A DNA stretch of 14,656 nucleotides. Origin: Caldifarciminota bacterium (lineage in GTDB: Bacteria; Hydrothermota; Tepidihabitantia; Tepidihabitantales; JAOUPE01). The notes beneath the pieces are model-generated. The model did no database searches. It was not told where the DNA came from and saw nothing but the letters and a program-made list of their open reading frames with translations. The position numbers and the translations under genes were made by a program. Positions 1 to 5,966 of this stretch are shown piece after piece. The stretch is from contig JAOUPE010000015.1 in assembly GCA_029880025.1 (NCBI GenBank), positions 1 to 14,656 of the forward strand. Reading direction: 5' to 3'. Each line of letters starts with the position of its first letter. Position 1 is the stretch's first letter.

Positions 1-129
1 ATAAACCATAAATATCCGGGTGGAGTCGAAACACAAAAGAAATTATTAGAAAAAGAAGGTCACAAGGTAATCCAGAGGGGCAAGAAATATATTGTTTCTG
101 ATTACGAGAAAAATCTTATGAGATTCTAA
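1..129 (+). CDS. MGMT-family protein, C-terminal end (partial)
   Basis: This is the 3' end of a gene that enters from the left edge; 42 codons are visible before TAA at 127-129. The residues read KYPGGVETQKKLLEKEGH, then a basic RGKKYIV segment and a DYEKNLMRF end. From memory, this matches the C-terminus of a small uncharacterised family annotated as 'MGMT family protein' (6-O-methylguanine DNA methyltransferase DNA-binding domain), whose members end with a KYPGG-E-Q-LL-EGH block and a D-EK-L tail. The helix-turn-helix and any catalytic Cys would lie outside the window, so DNA repair activity cannot be judged. Many members of this short family are not proven alkyltransferases. The following DNA is a repeat and not an operon continuation. 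Confidence 0.7.
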   Translation: MNHKYPGGVETQKKLLEKEGHKVIQRGKKYIVSDYEKNLMRF

Positions 130-130
130 G

Positions 131-170
131 TAACCACAAGATTTCACAGATTAACACAGATAAACACAGA
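131..170 (+). repeat. Interspersed ACAGAT-type repeat, copy A
   Basis: The segment consists of 10-bp-spaced motifs (CACAGATTAA, CACAGATAAA, CACAGAAAAA) and starts one base after the stop of the upstream gene. It matches the reverse complement of 1891-1930 almost base for base, with one inserted base and one substitution in the AACCACAGATTTACACAG part. Similar TCTGTG/ACAGAT strings recur in many unrelated bacterial genomes as I remember them, but I cannot search. The function is unknown. Confidence 0.8.
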
Positions 171-288
171 AAAAAACATCCCCATCATCTAAAAACATTA
201 CTTATAACTAATGTCCAAATCGACCGAAAATTTCTTCCAACTCGTCCTTCATCAATCGCTTATCGTATTTTCGTCAAAAGGAGGGGGT
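171..288. other. Non-coding stretch between repeat A and the minisatellite
   Basis: No gene is supported here. A short minus-strand reading (about 206-271) gives a plausible-looking amphipathic peptide, MKDELEEIFGRFGH, ending in TAG at 206-208. It has only 14 codons from its ATG and an in-frame TGA a few codons further up. It could be a gene remnant or chance. Confidence 0.4.
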
Positions 289-516
289 ACCGTCCAGGGG
301 GTGACCCCGTAGGTAACCTCAGAGGTAGACTCGGAAGCAGACTCAGGAGCCGACTCTGAAGCAGGCTCGGAGACAAACTCAGGGGCAGACTCAGGGGCAG
401 ACTCGGAGACAGACTGGGAAGTAGACTCCGGGATAGACTGGGAGGCAGACTCGGGAGCAGACACGGGGGTAGACCCCTAAGCAACCTGGGGAGTCCACTC
501 CTAGGCTGACTCATTA
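289..516. repeat. 12-bp tandem repeat (degenerate minisatellite)
   Basis: About 19 tandem 12-bp units lie here. The core of 13 units (325-480) has the consensus GCAGACTCGGGR, and the flanking units are more diverged (for example GTAACCTCAGAG at 313 and GTCCACTCCTAG at 493). GAC is nearly invariant, while other positions vary. The phase is kept through all units with no indel. Because 12 is a multiple of 3, several frames stay open. One minus frame gives an ES[A/T/V][P/S] tetrapeptide series (252-464, GTG start) and another an LPS-L series (260-568). Neither has a ribosome-binding site or a recognisable domain, so I treat this as a repeat and not a gene. Confidence 0.85.
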
Positions 517-608
517 ATACGGGGTCATCTCTTTTATTTTGCTTCACTAGCGACTGACCACTATCCACAAGACACTATCTTTTCGGGGGTAGGTTATGGA
601 GTTGACCT

Positions 609-1643
609 CTATTTAATGACGAGGAACTTTTGGGTGTCCTTGCCCAGTCTCAAGAAATAGATTCCGGGACTAATTCCTTTCAATGAAATTCTTATTTCTT
701 GCTTTTGACTTTGTGCGCTTGTGATTTTCTCTTCTACTTTTACTAACTTTCCCGAAACATCGAAGATTTTTATCATCTGGCGGTCAGCGGTCTGCGGTAA
801 ACGAATAGCGAGAAATGATTTCGCCGGATTCGGATAAATTTCCGGTGTCGAGCTTAAAGCGTCAAGCGTCTGGCACTCTTCCTCGATTCCTGTCACATCC
901 CGAATCACCGAGATACTGGAACTCCAATAATTTGCGACATAAACCCGGTTCTGAATTGAATTCCAACAAAAAGCACGAGGAAAGGCTCCGACCGGGATGG
1001 TGGTGATGACTGAGTTATTTGTCCCATCAATCACCGTTACATTATCGTTAGCTCCATTAGCGCAGTAGACCTTGTTATTCGTTGAATTCCAGCAAAGAGC
1101 ATTAGGCCAACTTCCGGTTGTGACCGTGGTTATAATTGAGTCGGTTGCACCGTCAATAATGGTCACATTGTTACTATTATAATTAGCACAATAGACCTTG
1201 TTGTTATTTGAATTCCAACAAAGAGCACAAGGATAAGTTCCGACCGGAAGTGTAATTATTACTGAATTTGTTACACCGTCAATAATGGACACAGAGTCAC
1301 ACCAGGCATTAGCACAATAAACCTTGTTGCTGGCAGAATTCCAGCAAAGAACACGAGGACCAATTCTGACTGGAACTGTAGTTATGACTGAGTTTGTTGC
1401 ACCATCAATAATGGTCACATTGGCACTATTCCAATTAGCACAGTAGACCTTGTTATTCGTAGAATTCCAGCAAAGAGCATATGGATTACTTCCAACTGGG
1501 ATTGTCGTTTCCAGCCATTGGGCAGAAACAATAGTGCAAAGTGCCAAGTGTAAAGTGGCAAGAAAAATGAGATTCCTCGTTTTACTTGGAAATGCGAAGG
1601 GTCCATTGAGGGAAGCGAGATGAACAAGCTTAAATTTTTTCAT
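609..1643 (-). CDS. Secreted five-blade YVTN-type beta-propeller protein with type IX-like C-terminal sorting domain
   Basis: A predicted exported protein of 344 aa. I chose the ATG at 1643 because GGGAGG lies 4 nt upstream; an ATG at 1712 would add 23 residues but lacks that site. A basic N-terminus and hydrophobic segment (NLIFLATLHLALCTIVSA) look like a signal peptide. Five propeller repeats of 42 residues follow, each with P.ALCWNS..NKVYCAN......VTIIDG.TNSVITT. They are followed by a linker (GIEEE) and, from about residue 268, a sorting domain with YPNP, KIFDVSGK and GIYFLRLGK motifs, ending KFLVIK. In Bacteroidota-like lineages such tails direct type IX secretion and surface attachment. 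No secretion machinery is visible here. The ligand or function of the propeller is unknown. Paired Cys in most blades may form disulfides. The protein is paralogous in its tail to the one encoded at 12385-13767. Confidence 0.85.
   Translation of the reverse strand: MKKFKLVHLASLNGPFAFPSKTRNLIFLATLHLALCTIVSAQWLETTIPVGSNPYALCWNSTNNKVYCANWNSANVTIIDGATNSVITTVPVRIGPRVLCWNSASNKVYCANAWCDSVSIIDGVTNSVIITLPVGTYPCALCWNSNNNKVYCANYNSNNVTIIDGATDSIITTVTTGSWPNALCWNSTNNKVYCANGANDNVTVIDGTNNSVITTIPVGAFPRAFCWNSIQNRVYVANYWSSSISVIRDVTGIEEECQTLDALSSTPEIYPNPAKSFLAIRLPQTADRQMIKIFDVSGKLVKVEEKITSAQSQKQEIRISLKGISPGIYFLRLGKDTQKFLVIK
958..1588 (-). repeat. 126-bp tandem coding repeats (propeller blades)
   Basis: The blades are encoded by DNA repeats of exactly 126 bp. 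GAATTCCA(G/A)CA recurs at 958, 1084, 1210, 1336 and 1462, a spacing of 126 each time, with long near-identical stretches around it. The nucleotide-level similarity points to recent duplication or ongoing homogenisation rather than only protein-level conservation. The outer limits of the array are approximate. Confidence 0.85.
1533..1560 (-). repeat. Heptamer microsatellite inside the signal peptide
   Basis: Four in-phase 7-bp units (plus strand AGTGCAA, AGTGCCA, AGTGTAA, AGTGGCA) encode the hydrophobic core ATLHLALCT of the signal peptide on the minus strand. Because 7 is not a multiple of 3, gain or loss of a unit would shift the frame. Confidence 0.65.
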
Positions 1644-1791
1644 TTTATCCTCCCTCGGTTTGTCTTTCGGAACAACCTTGAAGCCGGTAAATTTTTTATT
1701 TTGGGGAAACATTAGTGACCCCGAAAACAGAAATTTTTACAATCGGTAACAAATAAAATATAACATCTAACCAAGCCAAAAACATACGAGT

Positions 1792-1819
1792 AATATGCTT
1801 TAAATTTTGACCTTGTCAA
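1792..1819 (-). promoter_or_regulatory. Candidate promoter for the propeller gene at 609-1643, with a palindrome over the -35
   Basis: On the minus strand TTGACA (1819-1814), 16 nt and CATATT (1797-1792) form a sigma-70-like promoter with a perfect -35 and a 4/6 match -10. The -35 lies inside the perfect 13-bp inverted repeat TTGACCTTGTCAA (1807-1819), a possible operator. The untranslated leader would be about 140 nt. Confidence 0.45.
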
Positions 1820-1863
1820 GAAGTATTCGCAAGGATTAAAAACGACATTTCAGCCTTACCTAA

Positions 1864-1879
1864 TCTCTTCTTCAAGAGA
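1864..1879. other. Small inverted repeat
   Basis: TCTCTT-CTTC-AAGAGA gives a 6-bp stem with a 4-nt loop. It lies just outside repeat copy B. There is no T-tract after it on the plus strand, so it is not a convincing terminator. Confidence 0.3.
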
Positions 1880-1890
1880 GGGGAGTATTC

Positions 1891-1953
1891 TTTTATCTGT
1901 GTTAATCTGTGTAAATCTGTGGTTAAAATTTTTCTCTATTTCCTCTGTGGTTT
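1891..1953 (-). repeat. Interspersed TCTGTG-type repeat, copy B (inverted relative to copy A)
   Basis: Units TTATCTGTGT, TAATCTGTGT and AAATCTGTGG lie in 10-bp phase, followed by a T-rich segment and a further CCTCTGTGGTTTA at 1941-1953. The first 40 bp are the inverted counterpart of 131-170. Together the two copies flank the minisatellite and the first propeller gene. Copy B is immediately upstream of the grpE promoter. Confidence 0.8.
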
Positions 1954-1967
1954 ACGCTTCCTTACCC

Positions 1968-1995
1968 TTGACGAAGTTTAATTTCAACCTATAAT
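1968..1995 (+). promoter_or_regulatory. Housekeeping-type promoter for grpE-dnaK
   Basis: TTGACG (1968-1973), 16 nt and TATAAT (1990-1995) form a near-consensus sigma-70 promoter. Transcription would start near 2002, about 95 nt before the grpE ATG. No CIRCE inverted repeat (TTAGCACTC-N9-GAGTGCTAA) is present around it. The leader contains the short inverted repeat ACTC-GAA-GAGT at about 2013-2023. Confidence 0.65.
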
Positions 1996-2097
1996 ATATT
2001 TTAATGTCTGTTACTCGAAGAGTCCAGCGACGAAAGGGAGCTGTGCCCCGACTTTTGCAACCAGGAAGTCACTACTGCATCGTTATTTGACAAAGCC

Positions 2098-2724
2098 ATG
2101 CAACCAAAAGAAGCTGAACATAAAAAAGGTCCGGTAACCAAATTAAGAGAAGAACTGGAAAAGACGAAACAGGAGGCTAAAGCCAATTATGACAATTACT
2201 TACGTGCGGTAGCCGAATTTGACAATTATCGTAAGCGTGTCCAAAAAGAAAACGAAGAATTTAAAGAATATGCTCAGGCGAGTCTGTTATTGGATTTAGT
2301 GCCGGTTTTAGAAAATTTTGACCGGGCTTTATCCCATGTCGAATCCGGGGAATTGATTACCACTAAGGAGAAAAATAACAGCAATGAATCACAGCCCGCC
2401 TTGGGCGAATCAGACAATAACAGTAATCAGTTAAATCCGAATTGGTTAAAGGGAGTAAAGATTATATATAATCAGATAAAAGAGATTCTGGCAAAATATG
2501 GTTTTCAAGAATATTCCTGTTTAGGTGAAGAATTTGACCCGAGAAAATGTGAGGCAATAAGTTTTATCGAAACGAACGAGAAACCACCAAACCTCGTTTT
2601 CGAACAGACTGGTAAAGGTTATACCCTAAAAGGTAAAATTTTAAGACCAGCTCTGGTAATTGTTACAAAACCCAAACCTGAAACTGGTCAAATCGACCAG
2701 CAAGAAAATCCAGAAGGAGAGTGA
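2098..2724 (+). CDS. grpE: GrpE, nucleotide exchange factor of DnaK
   Basis: GrpE releases ADP from DnaK in the Hsp70 cycle in the cytoplasm. The 208-aa product has the family layout. A charged coiled-coil N-terminus (about residues 8-35) leads into NYLRAVAEFDNYRKRVQKE, then SLLLDLVPVLENFDRAL. The C-terminal beta domain has EILAKYGFQE, GEEFDPRKCEAIS and GKGYTLKGKILRPALVIV. An Asn/Ser-rich insert of about 25 residues sits between the DRAL helix and WLKGVKIIYNQI, longer than in most family members. No Shine-Dalgarno precedes the ATG at 2098, and the same frame stays open upstream to 2005 with acidic residues but no ATG, GTG or TTG, so the exact start is uncertain. It is the first gene of the chaperone cluster. 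Confidence 0.93.
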   Translation: MQPKEAEHKKGPVTKLREELEKTKQEAKANYDNYLRAVAEFDNYRKRVQKENEEFKEYAQASLLLDLVPVLENFDRALSHVESGELITTKEKNNSNESQPALGESDNNSNQLNPNWLKGVKIIYNQIKEILAKYGFQEYSCLGEEFDPRKCEAISFIETNEKPPNLVFEQTGKGYTLKGKILRPALVIVTKPKPETGQIDQQENPEGE

Positions 2725-2780
2725 ACTAAGGGAGCGTGACCCCCTAATTTTCTTAAAAAAATCTAAATCGCCCAGCCCTT

Positions 2781-2808
2781 TTGCTAAGTCTAATTATATG
2801 TATATGAT
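2781..2808 (+). promoter_or_regulatory. Possible internal promoter ahead of dnaK
   Basis: The 105-bp grpE-dnaK gap contains TTGCTA (2781-2786), 16 nt and TATGAT (2803-2808). The match is moderate, and the AT-rich background makes chance likely. It could give DnaK extra expression relative to GrpE. Confidence 0.25.
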
Positions 2809-2829
2809 AATTAATGATTGGAGGAATTT

Positions 2830-4752
2830 ATGGCAAAAGTGATTGGCATTGATTTAGGCACAACTTTTTCTTGTGTCGCAGTAATGGAACGAGGTCAACC
2901 TGTGGTCATTCCTAACACTGAAGGTGGTCGAATCACACCTTCGGTTGTAGCATTTGGTAAGGAACGTTTAGTCGGCACTCTTGCCCGTCGTCAGGCAATA
3001 ATTAATCCAGAGACCACGGTCTATTCGATAAAACGGTTCATGGGCAGGAGATACACTGAAGTAGGTCAAGAGACTAAAAGGATGCCGTTTAAGGTAGTTG
3101 AAGCATCCAATGGTGATGCCTGGGTCAGGATTGAAGGCAAAGAATATTCACCACCTGAGCTTTCCGCCATGATATTAGCTTATCTTAAAAAATCGGCTGA
3201 GGCTTATCTGGGTGAAGCCGTGACTAAAGCGGTCATCACGGTCCCGGCATATTTCAATGATTCACAAAGACAGGCGACCAAAGATGCAGGTAAGATTGCC
3301 GGTTTAGAGGTTTTAAGAATTATTAACGAACCGACCGCTTCTTCTTTAGCTTATGGACTGGATAAGAAAAAAGCCGAAAAAATTGCGGTTTATGATTTTG
3401 GCGGTGGAACCTTTGATATTTCAATCCTTGAAATTGGTGAAGGAGTATTCGAAGTCCGCTCGACCAATGGTAATACCCATCTGGGTGGTGATGATATCGA
3501 TATCAGAGTGATGGAATGGATAATGGATGAATTCAAGAAAACTAATGGTATCGACTTATCCAAAGACCGTACCGCAATGCAGCGGATTCGCGAAGCAGCC
3601 GAAAAGGCAAAATGTGAATTGTCAACCGTATTTGAAACAAATATCAGTTTACCCTTTATCACATCCGATGAGAAGAAAGGTCCGCTCCATTTAGAACTTA
3701 AACTGACCAGGGCAAAACTCGAATCTCTGGTTGAGGATTTGATTAAATCTTCATTAGACCCGGTTAAACAAGCCTTAGAAGACGCCAAGATGACACCAAA
3801 AGATATTGATGAAGTGATTTTAGTTGGTGGTCAAACCAGAATGCCCAAGATTCAGCAACTGGTTCGAGAATTCTTTGGCAAGGAAGCCCACAAAGGTATT
3901 AACCCGGATGAAGTAGTGGCAGTCGGTGCCGCAATTCAAGGAGCAGTTTTAGCCGGTGAAGTCAAAGATGTTGTTCTTTTAGATGTGACACCACTATCTT
4001 TGGGTATCGAAACTTTGGGTGGAGTATTGACCCGAATTATCGAACGAAATACAACGATACCGACTCGTAAGAGTCAAACCTTTACCACCGCCGAAGATAA
4101 CCAGACTGCGGTAACGGTTCATGTCTTACAGGGCGAGCGAGAAATGGCGATTGATAACCGGACTTTAGGTAAATTTGAGCTTTTAGGTATACCAGCGGCA
4201 CCAAGAGGCATGCCGCAAATCGATGTGACCTTTGATATTGATGCGGACGGTATCCTCCATGTTACGGCAAAGGACAAAGCAACCAATAAAGAACAGAGTA
4301 TCCGAATTACCGCTTCTTCTGGATTAAACAAAGAAGATGTTGACCGAGCGGTCAAGGATGCAGAAACCCATGCCTCGGATGACCGTAAGAAGCGCGAAGT
4401 GATTGATGCACGTAACCGAGCCGATTCTTTAATCTATCACACCGAAAAGAACCTGAAAGAATTCGGGGACAAGGTTTCCGAAACTGACCGTAAGAATATT
4501 CAGGATGCGGTAGCCAAATTGAAAGATGTGATGCGGACTGAAGACAAAGCGGCGATTGAACGAGAAATGGAAGCAGTCCAAAAGGCATCATATAAATTAG
4601 CTGAAGAGATGTATAAAAAAACCCAAAAACCGAGTGAAGCCGAAGCAGCGGCTGGAGCGGCAGGCAAAGGAACCGAAAAACCAACCGAAGCCGAAGCAGG
4701 CAAAAAAGTTGATGCCGATTATCAGGTTTATGATGAAGAACCAAAGAAATAA
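2830..4752 (+). CDS. dnaK: DnaK, Hsp70 chaperone
   Basis: ATP-dependent Hsp70 that binds unfolded segments and works with DnaJ and GrpE. I start it at ATG 2830 (MAKVIGIDLGTTFSCVAV) because GGAGG at 2820-2824 has ideal spacing; an in-frame TTG at 2818 overlaps that site. The product is 640 aa, normal for the family. It has the phosphate-1 motif GIDLGTTFS, AYFNDSQRQATKDAGKIAG, INEPTASSLAYG, phosphate-2 VYDFGGGTFDIS and adenosine-site ILVGGQTRMP. These are followed by the substrate-binding domain, a helical lid and an Ala/Glu-rich tail ending VYDEEPKK (the usual ending is EEVKK). The segment GRRYTEVGQETKRMPFKV corresponds to the insert seen in Gram-negative DnaKs. Confidence 0.98.
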   Translation: MAKVIGIDLGTTFSCVAVMERGQPVVIPNTEGGRITPSVVAFGKERLVGTLARRQAIINPETTVYSIKRFMGRRYTEVGQETKRMPFKVVEASNGDAWVRIEGKEYSPPELSAMILAYLKKSAEAYLGEAVTKAVITVPAYFNDSQRQATKDAGKIAGLEVLRIINEPTASSLAYGLDKKKAEKIAVYDFGGGTFDISILEIGEGVFEVRSTNGNTHLGGDDIDIRVMEWIMDEFKKTNGIDLSKDRTAMQRIREAAEKAKCELSTVFETNISLPFITSDEKKGPLHLELKLTRAKLESLVEDLIKSSLDPVKQALEDAKMTPKDIDEVILVGGQTRMPKIQQLVREFFGKEAHKGINPDEVVAVGAAIQGAVLAGEVKDVVLLDVTPLSLGIETLGGVLTRIIERNTTIPTRKSQTFTTAEDNQTAVTVHVLQGEREMAIDNRTLGKFELLGIPAAPRGMPQIDVTFDIDADGILHVTAKDKATNKEQSIRITASSGLNKEDVDRAVKDAETHASDDRKKREVIDARNRADSLIYHTEKNLKEFGDKVSETDRKNIQDAVAKLKDVMRTEDKAAIEREMEAVQKASYKLAEEMYKKTQKPSEAEAAAGAAGKGTEKPTEAEAGKKVDADYQVYDEEPKK

Positions 4753-4755
4753 ATG

Positions 4756-4826
4756 CGAATAAATCAAATTACAGCGAATGGATCGAATTCGGATAATTCG
4801 TTATCATTCGTGGAATTCGTTGTTTA
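4756..4826 (+). repeat. ATTCG-phased repeat with inverted half, upstream of dnaJ
   Basis: ATTCG occurs at 4796, 4806 and 4815 (steps of 10 and 9), preceded by inverse motifs CGAAT at 4756, 4775 and 4784. This forms an imperfect dyad with GAATT-CGGAT-AATTC at its centre. The same ATTCG step pattern occurs at 8711, 8721 and 8730 before dnaG. The element fills the whole dnaK-dnaJ gap and occupies the place where a Shine-Dalgarno would be; none is present. Confidence 0.7.
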
Positions 4827-5963
4827 ATGGCAACGACTAGGCGCGACTACTATGAAGTTTTAGGTATTTCCAGGAATGCGAATGAAGACCAGATAAAACA
4901 GGCGTACCGGCGACTGGCTAAGCAGTATCATCCGGATATGAATCCGGATAATCGAAAAGAAGCCGAAGAAAAATTCAAAGAGCTCTCGGAAGCTTATGAG
5001 GTCCTTTTAGATAAAAATAAGCGTCAGCTTTATGACCAGTATGGTCATGAAGGTGTTTCAACAAGGTTTGGTCCGGGTGGATTCGATTTCCGCCGCGATT
5101 TTACTCATGCCGAAGATTTACGCGATATTTTTAGTGATTTCTTCCGTGGCTTCGGTGATTCGGAAAGTAGCAGTATCTTCGACCTTTTATTCGGTGGCGG
5201 AAGAGGAACTCAAGTCAGAAGAGCAGTACGCGGTCGAGACATTCATGTTCGCTTTCGCATGAGCTTAGAAGAGATTGCCGAAGGAATTACCAAAGAGATT
5301 AGTATCTCAAGATTTGAGAAATGCGCCGAATGTCAAGGCGAAGGCGGCAAAGGAATTCAAACCTGCCCGGCTTGCAAAGGACGCGGCGAATCACGTCGAG
5401 TATCAAGAAGCATCTTCGGTCAGTTTGTTCAGGTCTCGACCTGTCCCAATTGTGGCGGACAGGGCGAAGTAGTGAAAGATACCTGTGCCAATTGTAAAGG
5501 CGAAGGCAGGGTGCGCATCCAGCGAACGATTAAAGTGCGAATCCCAGCCGGTGTTCAAACCGGCAACTATCTGCCTTTACATGGCGAAGGTCATTATGGA
5601 CCTGGTGGCAGAGGCGATGTGATTATTGAGATTGAAGAGAAAGAGCATTCACTTTTCACTCGTCAAAACGATGACATCATAGTCGAAGTTCCAGTCTCAA
5701 TAGCCACCGCTGCTCTGGGTGGTGAGATTGAGGTTCCGACTTTAAATAGCAAAAAGACGATAAAGATTGCCCCTGGCATACAGCCAAATTCAACAATCCG
5801 AATCAGGGGTGCTGGAATAAAACATCTGGATGGTGGACGGGGTGACGAATTGGTAAAAATCACGGTGCACGTGCCAGAAAAACTCTCCTCCCGAGAACGT
5901 GAATTACTGAAAGAGCTGGCAAAAAATCAAAGCGAGCCAATACCACCGCCCAGGAAGATATAA
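4827..5963 (+). CDS. dnaJ: DnaJ, type I Hsp40 co-chaperone
   Basis: DnaJ delivers substrates to DnaK and stimulates its ATPase. The 378-aa product has all type I parts. The J domain is YYEVLGISRNANEDQIKQAY with the HPD tripeptide in QYHPDMNPD. A Gly/Phe-rich linker follows (FGPGGFDF and FGDSESSSIFDLLFGGGRG). Four CxxCxGxG zinc-binding repeats run from about residue 166 to 225 (CAECQGEG, CPACKGRG, CPNCGGQG, CANCKGEG). Two C-terminal beta domains follow, with the GEGHYGPGGRGDVIIEI and RIRGAGI-like segments. It lies 74 bp after dnaK. The start ATG has no recognisable Shine-Dalgarno and is preceded by an interspersed repeat, so translation may rely on an unstructured A/T-rich leader. Confidence 0.97.
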   Translation: MATTRRDYYEVLGISRNANEDQIKQAYRRLAKQYHPDMNPDNRKEAEEKFKELSEAYEVLLDKNKRQLYDQYGHEGVSTRFGPGGFDFRRDFTHAEDLRDIFSDFFRGFGDSESSSIFDLLFGGGRGTQVRRAVRGRDIHVRFRMSLEEIAEGITKEISISRFEKCAECQGEGGKGIQTCPACKGRGESRRVSRSIFGQFVQVSTCPNCGGQGEVVKDTCANCKGEGRVRIQRTIKVRIPAGVQTGNYLPLHGEGHYGPGGRGDVIIEIEEKEHSLFTRQNDDIIVEVPVSIATAALGGEIEVPTLNSKKTIKIAPGIQPNSTIRIRGAGIKHLDGGRGDELVKITVHVPEKLSSRERELLKELAKNQSEPIPPPRKI

Positions 5964-5966
5964 ATT

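Noticed and set aside
206..275. Gene remnant reading MKDELEEIFGRFGH on the minus strand
   Set aside because: It has only 14 codons from its ATG, with an in-frame stop shortly upstream, and cannot be assigned to a family.
289..516. CRISPR array
   Set aside because: The repeat units are 12 bp and directly adjacent, with no spacers, and there are no cas genes.
252..568. Minus-strand frames of 70 and 102 aa over the minisatellite
   Set aside because: They are open because of the 12-bp repeat. They have no ribosome-binding site, no domain and purely low-complexity translation, and the 70-aa frame starts at a GTG just after a stop.
815..1006. Plus-strand 63-aa ORF inside the first propeller gene
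   Set aside because: It is opposite to a clear coding sequence with tail motifs, and has no ribosome-binding site.
1990..2097. CIRCE/HrcA operator ahead of grpE
   Set aside because: Only the short ACTC-GAA-GAGT dyad is present; the TTAGCACTC/GAGTGCTAA arms are absent.
3390..3788. Long antisense ORFs within dnaK (also 4119-4355, 4352-4744 and 4500-4703)
   Set aside because: They are shadow frames of a strongly conserved gene; no family is recognised.
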